Notes: generated from the sequence alone by a model not told the origin. Shown: positions 16,309-25,221, numbered from the stretch's first letter. The stretch: DNA of 64,000 bases from Halalkalibacillus sediminis (GCF_002844535.1 NZ_PJNH01000004.1:8074-72073), one strand, 5' to 3'. A program made the numbers and translations.

Positions 16309-17316
16309 TTGACGCAGCGCATCAGTATGGCTCATGGCGAAGGTGGAGAATTGACCCATAAGTTAATTAAGAATGTTTTTGTGCGAAATTTTAACAATAA
16401 AGAACAATCTCGACTCGATGCAGCAGCCCTTCCCTGGTATCAAAATGAAATTGTTATGACTACAGACAGTTATGTTGTAGATCCGCTCTTTTTCCCAGGA
16501 GGTAACATTGGAAAATTAGCTGTTACAGGCACCGTAAACGACTTAGCTGTATCAGGAGCGAAACCTATAGCGATGACAGCAGGTTTCATCATTGAAGAAG
16601 GTTTCGAACTTGGTGACTTAAGAGAGATTGCTCAAAGTATGGCAATGGAAGCTCGGTTAGCAGGGGTTCAAATCATTGCAGGCGATACAAAGGTTGTAGA
16701 AAAAGGAAATGCGGATGGAGTTTTCATCAATACAACAGGAGTAGGACAGTTTCATGAACAGAGATTAGAATCAGAAGCAATTAAAGAGGGAGATGCCATC
16801 ATCGTCAGTGGTGCGATTGGAGAACATGGCGTGGCAATCATGAGTGCAAGGGAAGATTTGGGTTTAATGACTGGCCTGCAAAGTGATTGTGCTTCCTTAA
16901 ACCATCTCGTTGAAGAAGTAATGAATCACGTTGAAGGAATTCGGGTGATGCGAGACCCAACCAGAGGTGGCTTGGCTACAACACTAGTCGAACTCTGTGA
17001 AGACTTCAAGTTCAGCGCGGAACTGGTAGAGTCAACAATTCCTGTTCCTATGGAAGTGCATGGAGCATGCGATATTTTGGGGTTTGATCCTCTTTATTTG
17101 GCAAATGAAGGAAAAATTGTCTTAGTCGTAGATGCTGCACACGAACATACCATCTTAGAAGCTATAAAAAAACACCCTTTAGGTAACGGTGCGCAAATAA
17201 TCGGGCGGGTGACATCTTGTAAAGAGTCTTCCGGAAGATTATATTTGAAGACACCTATTGGCACTACAAGAAGGTTACATCGTCTCCCAGGAATGCTATT
17301 ACCTAGAATTTGTTAA
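16309..17316 (+). CDS. hypE: HypE, thiocyanate-forming dehydratase
   Basis: A PurM/AIR-synthetase-fold protein of 335 residues, with MAHGEGGELTHKLI, TTDSYVVDPLFFPGG and MRDPTRGGLATTL. It ends exactly in PRIC; this C-terminal cysteine is carbamoylated by HypF and dehydrated to thiocyanate using ATP. The intact C-terminus argues that the maturation pathway is functional. The start is TTG 16309 with GGGAGGAG 6 bases upstream. Confidence 0.95.
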   Translation: MTQRISMAHGEGGELTHKLIKNVFVRNFNNKEQSRLDAAALPWYQNEIVMTTDSYVVDPLFFPGGNIGKLAVTGTVNDLAVSGAKPIAMTAGFIIEEGFELGDLREIAQSMAMEARLAGVQIIAGDTKVVEKGNADGVFINTTGVGQFHEQRLESEAIKEGDAIIVSGAIGEHGVAIMSAREDLGLMTGLQSDCASLNHLVEEVMNHVEGIRVMRDPTRGGLATTLVELCEDFKFSAELVESTIPVPMEVHGACDILGFDPLYLANEGKIVLVVDAAHEHTILEAIKKHPLGNGAQIIGRVTSCKESSGRLYLKTPIGTTRRLHRLPGMLLPRIC

Positions 17317-17371
17317 TGAGTACAAGTTTGAGCACATAGGATAGAGTGATATGACCAAAGGAGAGGAATTC

Positions 17372-17893
17372 ATGAATAATAATTATGAGTTACTCAATAT
17401 GCACATGAATCGTCTCGTCGCTCAAGCTCGACAGGATGTATATACTTTATCTACATTAACAAATTCCGCTATGACTCAACAGATTCTTCAACGATTATGG
17501 GATACCTTATCCTCAATACAGTTAGTCTCTGAGATTATGGTTAATCAGGTTTCTAGTCCTAGTATTCCGGATTCCATGCCAGAACCTGATCACGCTTATT
17601 TAGGAAATCCGGCTATCCCTCCTATTACGCCCACACCTCCACTTCAAACCCACCAGCAAACCAATCGTGACATCACCGTTGAGGAGTTAGCCACTTTTGA
17701 TGGTAAAAATGGCAGACCCGCCTATGTAGCTGTCAACGGTACTGTTTATGATGTAACAAATAACCGCGCATGGGCGGCAGCCACGCATTTTGCCCTGCCA
17801 GCAGGAAGAGATTACACCAGCGAATTCGCTACCTGTCATGCAGGGCAACAGTCTATTTTGGCAACATTACCAGTAGTAGGGAGGCTCGTATAA
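17372..17893 (+). CDS. Cytochrome b5-domain protein encoded directly before the hydrogenase subunits
   Basis: The start is ATG 17372 (AAAGGAGAGG upstream); an in-frame ATG at 17351 would include the ribosome site. The 173 residues have three parts. Residues 1-60 are predicted helical (MHMNRLVAQARQDVYTLSTL). Next is a Pro-rich linker (PAIPPITPTPPLQ). Residues ~98-173 are a Firmicute-type cytochrome b5-like domain (ITVEELATFDGKNG, AYVAVNGTVYDVTN, HFALPAGRDYTSEF, CHAG, LPVVGRL). The two His (THFAL and CHAG) are candidate haem ligands. No signal peptide or membrane span is seen. The stop overlaps the small-subunit start (TAATG), implying stoichiometric synthesis. It may be the electron acceptor or an oligomerising scaffold like HucM of mycobacterial Huc; that role is inference. 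Confidence 0.85.
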   Translation: MNNNYELLNMHMNRLVAQARQDVYTLSTLTNSAMTQQILQRLWDTLSSIQLVSEIMVNQVSSPSIPDSMPEPDHAYLGNPAIPPITPTPPLQTHQQTNRDITVEELATFDGKNGRPAYVAVNGTVYDVTNNRAWAAATHFALPAGRDYTSEFATCHAGQQSILATLPVVGRLV

Positions 17894-18798
17894 TGGAAGA
17901 CCAAATTTTACCCCCTGAATCGTTGACAAGTGAGGCGATTGCTTCAAGATTGACGAATAATGTGAGTGAACAGATTAACAACGGCCTGATAAAAAAACAA
18001 AATCTTGTTTACTTGGAGTTGAATGGCTGTTCGGGCAACATTATTTCTTTATTGAATGGTCAAAACCCAGATTTCGAGTATACTCTAAATTCTATGGTAG
18101 ACCTTCGGTATAGTAACAGCCTAATGGCGGCAGAAGGAGAACAAGCGGTTGAGAAGCTGATGGAAGTGCTAGAGGAAGACTTTATCTTGGCAGTTGAAGG
18201 TGCTGTAGCATTAAAAAATAATGGCTTATACAATGTGATCGGACGCTGGGAAGGTGAACCTTTTACGGGACTTCAAGCAGCTAAACTTTTGGGGGAAAAG
18301 GCCTCCCATATTTTAGCGGTTGGAGCTTGTGCAACACATGGAGGAGTATCAGCTGCTAAACCCAATCCATCAGAATCAGTTGGTTTACAATCAGTACTTC
18401 CAGAAAAGAAAATGATTAAACTAACTGGCTGTCCTGTACATCCTGACTGGTTTTTAGGGACACTTGCGCACCTGTTATTATATGGTGAACCTGAGACCGA
18501 TAACCTGGATCGACCGCTGATGTTCTATAGTACATTGATTCATGATCGTTGCCCTCGGAGACCTTTTTTTGACAGAGGTATCTTTGCAGAAAAGCTTGGA
18601 GACAAAGCATGCTTATTTAAGCTTGGCTGCCGTGGACCTGTCACTAGGGTCGATTGCCCAACACGTCAGTGGAATGGTCATGTGAACTGGCCGATTGGGG
18701 CTTCCACACCCTGTATCGGATGTGCTCAATTTGGATTCCCAGACGCGATGGAACCATTTATTAATTATGACACGACAAGGATTGTTGAAGATGAATAG
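17893..18798 (+). CDS. hupS: [NiFe] hydrogenase small subunit, group 2a-like
   Basis: The 301-residue iron-sulfur subunit has no Tat signal, so it is cytosolic. The proximal-cluster motif is LELNGCSGNIISLLNG: CxxN instead of CxxC, the pattern of group 2a enzymes (cyanobacterial HupS, mycobacterial Huc). Further ligands are GACATHGG, LTGCPVHPDW, LIHDRCPRR, CLFKLGC, VDCPTRQWNG and PCIGCAQFGFPD. With one proximal cysteine missing, a [3Fe-4S] proximal cluster, as reported for Huc, is plausible. The start ATG has GGGAGG 8 bases upstream and overlaps the cytochrome b5 gene. It overlaps the large-subunit gene by 8 bases. Confidence 0.93.
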   Translation: MEDQILPPESLTSEAIASRLTNNVSEQINNGLIKKQNLVYLELNGCSGNIISLLNGQNPDFEYTLNSMVDLRYSNSLMAAEGEQAVEKLMEVLEEDFILAVEGAVALKNNGLYNVIGRWEGEPFTGLQAAKLLGEKASHILAVGACATHGGVSAAKPNPSESVGLQSVLPEKKMIKLTGCPVHPDWFLGTLAHLLLYGEPETDNLDRPLMFYSTLIHDRCPRRPFFDRGIFAEKLGDKACLFKLGCRGPVTRVDCPTRQWNGHVNWPIGASTPCIGCAQFGFPDAMEPFINYDTTRIVEDE

Positions 18799-20197
18799 GA
18801 AAATCGTAATTAACCCTTTGACACGCATCAGCGGCTTTATGGAAATAGATGTAACTGTAGAGAATAATCGAGTGGTCGATGCGAAGACAAAAGGAAATTT
18901 ATTTCGCGGGTTCGAACAGATGATGGTTGGTAGAAAACCGTTTGATGCCGTCTATTTCACTCAGAGGATTTGCGGCATCTGTTCAGCTGCCCACTCCATG
19001 GCTTCCTCTCTCGCTTTAGAAGATGCCTTAAATATAATTCCTATGGAGCAGGGCAAGTATTTAAGGGATATTATCCATTGTTGTGAGTATCTACAAAATC
19101 ATATTCGTCATTTTTATCAATATACAGTACCGGATTTTGTAAAAATAGATCAGAATACGCTTTTACAGTCAGACCATGATGATTTCCGTTTACCAAAAAA
19201 GGTAAACTCCAGAATAGCCCAACATTACTTTGATTCACTTCCGATCAGCAGGTCTGCTCACGAAATGCTTGCCGTATTAGGAGGCAAGGCACCTCATAAT
19301 CATGGAGTGTTTATCGGTGGTGTCACTACTCAAGCTACCGCTGAAAAAGTAGTTCATCTGGATTCATTATTGGACGAAATCATTGCATTTATTGATGTCA
19401 AAATGATCCCCGATGTCTATGAAATTGCCAAATATTATCCTGAGTATTTTCAGATTGGAGGGGGATACGGAAATTTACTATCCTATGGAGCTTTTAACGA
19501 TTATGAAGATCTAGGCACTTTGTACTTGAACCCGCTCGTATCTACATTGAATTCCATAGAAATATTCGATGAGAAAAAGATAAAGGAAAAAATCGATTAT
19601 TCATGGTTCCAGTCCCCATCGAGTACATATGATCCAGATGAGTTAATGCCAGAACCTGATCAAGATAAGGAGAAGGCATACTCTTGGGTGAAGGCTCCCC
19701 GTTATAATGGATTACCTTATGAAGTTGGTCCACTTGCAAGGTTAATTTTAAGTGGTAATTACAACAAAGGAATTTCAGCTATGGATCGTACGATTGCTCG
19801 AGCTCTAGAGGCAAAAAAGATTACAGAAATCATGAAAACCCTGCTTTCTCAGATCATTCCGGAAATCGATGTTCAATCAAAATATGAACTTCCTGAGACT
19901 GCAGAGGGGAGGGGACTAGTTGATACGACTAGAGGGGCTCTAGGTCATTGGCTAAAAATTAAAGACAAGAAATTGTCTTTTTATCAGATTATCACCCCTT
20001 CTACTTGGGATTTTTCTACGAGAGATGATCAAGGGTACAGGGGGGTCGCAGAAGAGGCACTTATTGGAACCCCAATTCAAAATCCAGACAAACCGGCAGA
20101 AATCGGACGTATCCTTCGCTCTTTCGACCCGTGTATGTCATGTGCAACTCATGTCTATAGATCAGGTGAACAAGTCAAAACGATTAAGGTGTTTTAA
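18791..20197 (+). CDS. hupL: [NiFe] hydrogenase large subunit, group 2a-like
   Basis: The start at ATG 18791 gives MNRKIVINPLTRISGFMEI, the usual N-terminus; an in-frame ATG far upstream lies inside hupS. The four Ni-Fe ligands are in the L1 motif RICGICSAAHS and the C-terminal DPCMSCATH. After the His there is a 14-residue tail (VYRSGEQVKTIKVF) that the maturation protease should remove. The 468-residue length is ordinary. With HupS it oxidises H2; no membrane anchor is encoded. The stop overlaps the protease start (TAATG). Confidence 0.95.
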   Translation: MNRKIVINPLTRISGFMEIDVTVENNRVVDAKTKGNLFRGFEQMMVGRKPFDAVYFTQRICGICSAAHSMASSLALEDALNIIPMEQGKYLRDIIHCCEYLQNHIRHFYQYTVPDFVKIDQNTLLQSDHDDFRLPKKVNSRIAQHYFDSLPISRSAHEMLAVLGGKAPHNHGVFIGGVTTQATAEKVVHLDSLLDEIIAFIDVKMIPDVYEIAKYYPEYFQIGGGYGNLLSYGAFNDYEDLGTLYLNPLVSTLNSIEIFDEKKIKEKIDYSWFQSPSSTYDPDELMPEPDQDKEKAYSWVKAPRYNGLPYEVGPLARLILSGNYNKGISAMDRTIARALEAKKITEIMKTLLSQIIPEIDVQSKYELPETAEGRGLVDTTRGALGHWLKIKDKKLSFYQIITPSTWDFSTRDDQGYRGVAEEALIGTPIQNPDKPAEIGRILRSFDPCMSCATHVYRSGEQVKTIKVF

Positions 20198-20658
20198 TGG
20201 AAAAAACAATTGTTGTGGGTATTGGAAACAAGTTGATGATGGATGATGGAGTGGGAATTTACGTTGTAGAAGAGCTTGCCGAAAAAAATGAGGATTCTCA
20301 GGTGCAATATATGATTGGAGAATCGGACGTGGATTACTGTCTCTCAAAAATTCAAGGTGCGACTAAGGTTATCATTGTGGATGCAGTTTATAATAACAAG
20401 AGGGTCGGTGAAGTGAGTGTGATTCCTATAAAAGAACTATCAGAGCAAAAGAGTTTGGACATCTCGCCTCATAATACCCATTTGTTTCATGCTCTTTATC
20501 AACATGAATTGATTAGTGGTTACTTATTGGCAGTCGAACCATTTTCCATACAATTTCAAATTGGGCTAAGCAATGAATTAAAAAAACTTTGGACACAGAT
20601 TCAAACTGATGTAGAAAATAAAATAACAGAATTATTAATTGATCCCAAGAGTGTCTGA
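20197..20658 (+). CDS. hupD: Hydrogenase maturation protease
   Basis: The 153-residue nickel-dependent endopeptidase has VVGIGNKLMMDDGVGIYVVE (first acidic ligand), VIIVDAVYN (second Asp) and ISPHNTHLFHAL (His ligand). It cleaves the C-terminal tail of HupL after nickel insertion. Last gene of the operon; no further reading frame follows before a long hairpin at 20721. Confidence 0.93.
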   Translation: MEKTIVVGIGNKLMMDDGVGIYVVEELAEKNEDSQVQYMIGESDVDYCLSKIQGATKVIIVDAVYNNKRVGEVSVIPIKELSEQKSLDISPHNTHLFHALYQHELISGYLLAVEPFSIQFQIGLSNELKKLWTQIQTDVENKITELLIDPKSV

Positions 20659-20720
20659 TGGGTCCTGATGTGACATCTATTGCTCATTATCTGCGTATAC
20701 ACGATTTAAATAATCTATAT

Positions 20721-20807
20721 AAAAAGCTCTCCTGAAAAGGTACTGCACTCCACAAGTTAGTGCGAAAATCTAACTTGTGGGTTGACCACCAAAGGGGAGC
20801 TTTTTAA
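20721..20807 (+). repeat. Long nested hairpin, terminator-like, with IS3-type inverted ends
   Basis: The outer arms AAAAAGCTC and GAGCTTTTT enclose an inner stem CCACAAGTTAG / CTAACTTGTGG. The left half, TACTGCACTCCACAAGTTAG, resembles terminal repeats of IS150-group IS3 elements; the right half is its imperfect inverse. It may be two IS ends that came together (a tiny MITE), now serving as terminator of the hydrogenase operon. The IS3 link is from memory of such ends and uncertain. Confidence 0.5.
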
Positions 20808-20925
20808 TATTTCAGGAAAACACTGGATAAACAATTATGGATGAAAGAATCATGTTCAGCCTTAAAGCAATAAGCGATGTTATTATTATTCTTCAATATA
20901 GTGAGCTTCAAACCCCCTACTTATC

Positions 20926-21064
20926 ATTTAAACCCTTTCCATCAAGGATGTGTTGCATATATTTTTCCACCCTAGCTTGTCGATTTTTGTACTATTTGGC
21001 TTTAGAAATATAAAGAATATATGCTCTTTGACGACCGGGAGTCAACGCTTCAAATGCTGTTTTC
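20926..21064 (-). pseudogene. 3'-end fragment of a YdeI/DUF1801-type gene
   Basis: About 140 bases are nearly identical to 26800-26943, the 3' end of the intact minus-strand gene at 26798-27388; they encode its last ~45 residues (ending ...KGLNDK). The fragment stops abruptly at GCTGTTTTC. There the 23-base promoter word also seen at 11398-11420 begins. No upstream coding part remains. Confidence 0.85.
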
Positions 21065-21264
21065 TCTATCTAAATTGTAGCACTCACCCAGCTAATGCTG
21101 TTTTTCAAATTCCTATAACGTCGGTTTACAAGGGAAATCCGGTATGTTATATTAAAAATGTTTAATACGTTAAAAAATAATTTAATAAAATTAATGCAGG
21201 GTTGAAAATGTTGTATGTTTTCGATCCTGTTTTTAATATTCAACATCCAGGGAGGTTCGATAAC
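21064..21264 (+). promoter_or_regulatory. betA upstream region with GbsR-type AT-rich operator
   Basis: It contains TTTAATACGTTAAAAAATAA and TTTAATAAAATTAATG (about 21159-21196), closely similar to ACGTTAAATAAA...TTTAATAAAA before gbsA (25172-25205). The shared word suggests a common repressor, most likely GbsR. A copy of the 11398 promoter word lies at 21064-21086. Confidence 0.45.
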
Positions 21265-22947
21265 ATGACTGAACGTTATGATTACGTAATTGTTGGGGGT
21301 GGGAGTGCTGGTTCAGTGCTCGGCAACCGTTTAAGTGAAGATGGAACAAAAAGCGTGCTTGTATTAGAGGCAGGACGCAGGGATTATGCATGGGATCTTC
21401 TGATTCAAATGCCAGCTGCATTGATGTTCCCATCGGGAAATCCTTTCTATGACTGGAGCTATGAATCAGATCCTGAACCATATATGGGTGGACGCAGAAT
21501 TGCGCATGCCCGCGGGAAGGTTCTTGGAGGTTCAAGCTCGATTAACGGGATGATTTTCCAACGCGGAAATCCAAAAGACTATGAGCGTTGGGGAGCTGAC
21601 CCGGGCATGGAAACTTGGAACTTTGCTCACTGTCTTCCTTATTTCAAACGTTTGGAAAATGCATTAGCTGCTAACCCAGATGATGAACTTCGTGGACACG
21701 ATGGACCGATTAAATTAGAACGTGGCCCTGCAAAGAATCCATTATTCCAAGCCTTTTTTAACGCAGCAGTCGAAGCGGGTTATTCACGTACACCTGATGT
21801 GAATGGATATCGCCAGGAAGGGTTCGGCCCTTTTGATAAGCATGTGTATAAGGGTAGACGTATGTCCGTGTCACGTGCACATTTGCATCCAAATATGAAA
21901 CGGAAGAACTTAACCGTAACAACACGCGCTTTCGTAAGCAGTATCGATTTCGAAGGCACTAGAGCTAAAGGTGTCACTTATCGTCGTAATGGGAAAACGC
22001 ATCAAGTAGAAGCAGGTGAAGTTGTCCTTGCCGGTGGTGCAATCAACACACCTCAACTATTACAGCTCTCAGGAGTTGGCGATGCTGAGCATTTGCGCTC
22101 ACTAGATATTGAGCCTGTGGTAGACCTACCGGGTGTTGGTGAGAACTTACAGGATCACTTAGAGACCTACATCCAATACTCTTGTCCTGAACCGGTGTCA
22201 GAGCAACCTAACTTAAATAAGGCGAAGATGCCTTGGATCGGTTTGCAGTGGTTACTTGGACGAAAAGGTCCAGCAGCAACGAACCATTTCGAAGGTGGCG
22301 GCTTTGTCCGTTCGAATGATGATGTGGATTATCCGAATCTGATGTTCCACTTTCTACCGGTGGCCGTTCGCTATGACGGTCAAAAAGCAGATACGAAGCA
22401 CGGTTTCCAAGTACACGTTGGACCAATGTATTCTGATGCTCGAGGATCATTGAAGATCCGTTCGAAGGATCCAAAAGAACATCCGAGCATGGTCTACAAT
22501 TATCTTTCGACGGAACAGGACCGTCGCGAATGGATCGAAGCGGTACGTATTTCACGAGAAATCATGGCTCAACCGGCTATAGCACCATACAATTCCGGAG
22601 AGATTTCACCAGGGAAGGCTGTGCAAACAGACGAAGAGATACTAGATTGGGTAGCAAAAGATGCTGAAACTGCACTTCACCCATCTTGTACAGCGAAAAT
22701 GGGCCCAGCTTCGGATCCAATGGCTGTCGTGGATCCTGAAACAATGAAGGTTCATGGACTCGACAACGTGCGAGTGGTGGATGCATCGGCTATGCCTTAT
22801 GTCACGAATGGCAATATTCACGCACCAGTCTTAATGTTAGCAGAAAAAGCAGCTGACTTAATTCAAGGAAAAGAACCACTAAAACCGTTACACGCAGATT
22901 ACTACCGTCACGGTGTAGATCCTGCTGATGCAGGCACAATTAAATAA
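21265..22947 (+). CDS. betA: Choline dehydrogenase, GMC oxidoreductase family
   Basis: The start is ATG 21265 (GGGAGG 9 bases upstream), giving [20 protein letters not shown]; an earlier in-frame codon at 21202 lacks a site. The 560-residue FAD enzyme has GMC signatures [20 protein letters not shown] and [15 protein letters not shown], and the C-terminal active-site region [19 protein letters not shown]. It oxidises choline to betaine aldehyde. Bacillus subtilis uses a different, iron-type alcohol dehydrogenase (GbsB) here, so this genome pairs a BetA enzyme with GbsA and GbsR. Confidence 0.93.
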   Translation: MTERYDYVIVGGGSAGSVLGNRLSEDGTKSVLVLEAGRRDYAWDLLIQMPAALMFPSGNPFYDWSYESDPEPYMGGRRIAHARGKVLGGSSSINGMIFQRGNPKDYERWGADPGMETWNFAHCLPYFKRLENALAANPDDELRGHDGPIKLERGPAKNPLFQAFFNAAVEAGYSRTPDVNGYRQEGFGPFDKHVYKGRRMSVSRAHLHPNMKRKNLTVTTRAFVSSIDFEGTRAKGVTYRRNGKTHQVEAGEVVLAGGAINTPQLLQLSGVGDAEHLRSLDIEPVVDLPGVGENLQDHLETYIQYSCPEPVSEQPNLNKAKMPWIGLQWLLGRKGPAATNHFEGGGFVRSNDDVDYPNLMFHFLPVAVRYDGQKADTKHGFQVHVGPMYSDARGSLKIRSKDPKEHPSMVYNYLSTEQDRREWIEAVRISREIMAQPAIAPYNSGEISPGKAVQTDEEILDWVAKDAETALHPSCTAKMGPASDPMAVVDPETMKVHGLDNVRVVDASAMPYVTNGNIHAPVLMLAEKAADLIQGKEPLKPLHADYYRHGVDPADAGTIK

Positions 22948-22958
22948 TTCATGCTTTC

Positions 22959-23042
22959 AAGAGAAGGCCTCTTTCAACGTTTCACATGAACTTACCCCCT
23001 TATTTAACGATAGGTTGAAAGAAGAGCGCCTTCTCTTTTTTG
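22959..23042 (+). terminator. Terminator after betA
   Basis: AAGAGAAGGC (22959-22968) pairs with GCCTTCTCTT (23028-23037), with an inner stem CTTTCAAC / GTTGAAAG and a T-run after. Confidence 0.85.
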
Positions 23043-23350
23043 TGTAGCAGGATTCTCAAAAGTACACTCCTTGCTAAAAATAATTATTTTCTAATTAAAA
23101 TGTAAAAAAGAACTTCGCTTTACCAGAAGCTCGATTTGGTTTTGTTATTAATTCACCTCAACTAAGAATGTATAAGAAGATTTATTCCGAGAAGATTCAT
23201 TACCATACGGTGAATTTGGATAATTTGATTATATTATATGTTTCTATATTTCGAATAAAATCCACTGTAATTATAAAGTCGTTTTCTATATCAATTAAGT
23301 TACAAAGAAGAGTAAAGAGGATTGCTAATTTGTGGAATCATCTAATTTTG
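23043..23350. other. AT-rich intergenic region without a recognisable gene
   Basis: The stretch is very AT-rich. Open frames in it lack ribosome sites and resemble no family I know. Confidence 0.4.
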
Positions 23351-23389
23351 ACAAAAAAACTAGCCTCTCAACAACGAGAGACTAGTTTA
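23351..23389 (-). terminator. Terminator of the opuAC-like gene
   Basis: On the minus strand AAACTAGTCTCTC and GAGAGGCTAGTTT form a stem followed by TTTTTTT. Confidence 0.85.
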
Positions 23390-23403
23390 TAATCAATTAT
23401 AAT

Positions 23404-24279
23404 TTATTGTATCCACTCATCAACCACATCTTGGTTTTCGTCGATCCATTCTTTCGCACCATCAAGTGGTTCTTCTGCGCTATCGACAGATTGGATTAGT
23501 TCACCGATTTGCTGGTCATCCATCTTCCAATTTTTCAACCATTCACTTACCTCTGGATAATCATCTGCGAATTCTTGTCTAGTCGCGTGGTGAATCTTTT
23601 CAACACCGCCGTAAACTTCTTTCGGATCCTCTAAGAATTTCAACTCATGCTTAGAGAATACAGAGTGTGGTGTCCAAAGAGGTGATACGATTGGTTCTTC
23701 ATTCTCAACCGCTTTCTCGATCTCAGTAAGCATTGCTGGTTCTGAGCTTGGCATTAATTCATACTCAAGTTCATATTCTTCGATCAGATCTTCAGTCACT
23801 TCCATTGTACCTGCGCCAGAATCAAAGCCGATAATTTCTCCTTCAAACATTTCCTTATGTTCATTCAAGTCTTCAATACTATTTACTTCTTCTACATATT
23901 CAGGAACGACAAGTCCGACTTTTGCGTTATCAAACCAGGTTGCATCAGAGAAATTAACCGTATCTTGATACTCCTCTAAATAATTCGCATCTTGTACTGG
24001 CAACCAAATTTCTAAACTTGCATCCAGTTCACTACTTTCTAATGCCTGCATAGTAGCACCCATGTCGAGATTAGTTAATTCCACATCGTAACCTTCATCT
24101 TCCAAGATTGCTTTCCACATATTTGTTACGGCGATATTTTCCGCCCAGTTAATTTGACCAATAGAGATTTCACCTTGTTCGTCATTAGATTCCTCTTCTC
24201 CAGAGTCTCCGCAAGCTGCTAATACGGTAATTAGTAGTGCTGCAGCAATTAGGCTAAGTTGTTTTTTCCAAGTCTTCAT
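23404..24279 (-). CDS. Glycine betaine/choline-binding lipoprotein (OpuAC family), orphan
   Basis: The start is taken at 24279 (GGGGAG upstream), giving MKTWKKQLSLIAAALLITVL and lipobox LAAC; an in-frame codon at 24327 has no ribosome site. Mature part, ~270 residues: OpuAC/ProX-type binding domain with QINWAENIAVTNMWKAILED, MGATMQALESSELDASLEIW and SPLWTPHSVF. Trp residues typical of the quaternary-amine cage are present. It should capture betaine or choline outside the membrane. No ABC ATPase or permease gene is adjacent, so it must share a transporter encoded elsewhere. It is transcribed away from betA, next to gbsR, and so fits the choline regulon. Confidence 0.88.
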   Translation of the reverse strand: MKTWKKQLSLIAAALLITVLAACGDSGEEESNDEQGEISIGQINWAENIAVTNMWKAILEDEGYDVELTNLDMGATMQALESSELDASLEIWLPVQDANYLEEYQDTVNFSDATWFDNAKVGLVVPEYVEEVNSIEDLNEHKEMFEGEIIGFDSGAGTMEVTEDLIEEYELEYELMPSSEPAMLTEIEKAVENEEPIVSPLWTPHSVFSKHELKFLEDPKEVYGGVEKIHHATRQEFADDYPEVSEWLKNWKMDDQQIGELIQSVDSAEEPLDGAKEWIDENQDVVDEWIQ

Positions 24280-24421
24280 GCTAAAAAACTCCCCTTTGTT
24301 TATATATTTTAGTTTAAAACATTCCAAACATTAAATTTATTAAGAAATAATTTAACGAAATATCCATGCGAAGACTCATCTCCTATTAGAGATAAGTAAT
24401 ATCGCAATTTTTTCAATTAAG

Positions 24422-24973
24422 CTATTCTTGATTGTCAACGTGAAAATGATCAAAGATTTTACCGTTTCGAAGATTTGCCACTAAATCTTCTAACCAGTGA
24501 TAATACGGTTTAGAACTCTCTAATTGATCATAGACGGATTTGGCGTCTGCAACCACATCAGGTGTGCTATTGGAATCTTTGATTACATCAATTAATTCCC
24601 CTTGCGCACGGTCAATCGCTTCTAGGTTCATTTTTGCTTCGCGTTCCCACATTTGAGAATAAAAAACGATGAAAAAACGGAAGAAATCTTTTTCAGCGAT
24701 ATAAGTATGTTTTCTTGAGCCACGCGTGAATGTTTTCTTAACCATTTCGAGTTCTTGAAGTTTACGTACACTTGTACTCATGCTCGGCTTACTCATTTCG
24801 AGTTCGTCGCGCATTTCGTCCAAGGTCATTTGATCTTTGAAGTACATCGTGGCATACAAATTTCCTGCTGATGGAGTGACACCATATAGGTCCATCGTTT
24901 CAGCAAGGGCGCCAATGACTTGCTCTTTGGCATCTTCGATTTTTTGTCTGGATTGACTAGTCGATTCGCTCAT
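24422..24973 (-). CDS. gbsR: GbsR-type regulator of choline-to-betaine synthesis
   Basis: The 183-residue MarR-like regulator of the GbsR family has winged helix MTLDEMRDELEMSKPSMSTS followed by RKLQELEMVKKTF, then an all-helical C-terminal domain with aromatic residues (FFRFFIVFYSQMWERE; YYHWLEDL). The C-terminal aromatics could form the choline/betaine pocket. Start at 24973 is chosen because GGAG lies 9 bases upstream; two earlier ATG codons (24982, 24988) overlap that site. It is divergent from gbsA and probably represses betA and gbsA until choline is present. Confidence 0.9.
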   Translation of the reverse strand: MSESTSQSRQKIEDAKEQVIGALAETMDLYGVTPSAGNLYATMYFKDQMTLDEMRDELEMSKPSMSTSVRKLQELEMVKKTFTRGSRKHTYIAEKDFFRFFIVFYSQMWEREAKMNLEAIDRAQGELIDVIKDSNSTPDVVADAKSVYDQLESSKPYYHWLEDLVANLRNGKIFDHFHVDNQE

Positions 24974-24999
24974 CCAATTCATCTCCATTCGAAAAAAAT

Positions 25000-25206
25000 A
25001 AAACGCGTTAAATTTTTTTCAAACTTTCTTTACAAACTTTATCGTAACGTACTCAGAAAATATGTCAAATAGATTTGTTATTTTTTTAGACGAAGTCGCA
25101 CGATCTATGATTTCTTGTTAGGAATTGTGATTACTTTTGACAGTGTTATAGAGGCATGTTACGTTATTTATAACGTTAAATAAATTCTTAATAAATTTAA
25201 TAAAAC
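25000..25206. promoter_or_regulatory. gbsR-gbsA divergent control region with operator palindrome
   Basis: A perfect palindrome ACGTTAT-TT-ATAACGT lies at 25161-25176, followed by an AT-rich word shared with the betA upstream region (ACGTTAAATAAA...TTTAATAAAA). Near gbsR there is AAAACGCGTTAAATTT. These are the best candidates for GbsR sites. Confidence 0.5.
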
Positions 25207-25221
25207 ATGGAGTTGATGGAA

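Noticed and set aside
18695..18790. N-terminal extension of the hydrogenase large subunit
   Set aside because: It lies inside hupS, has no ribosome site, and the family begins at MNRKIVINPLTRISG.
23168..23392. 74-codon open frame between betA and the opuAC-like gene
   Set aside because: Very AT-rich, no ribosome site, ends inside the minus-strand terminator, and resembles no family.
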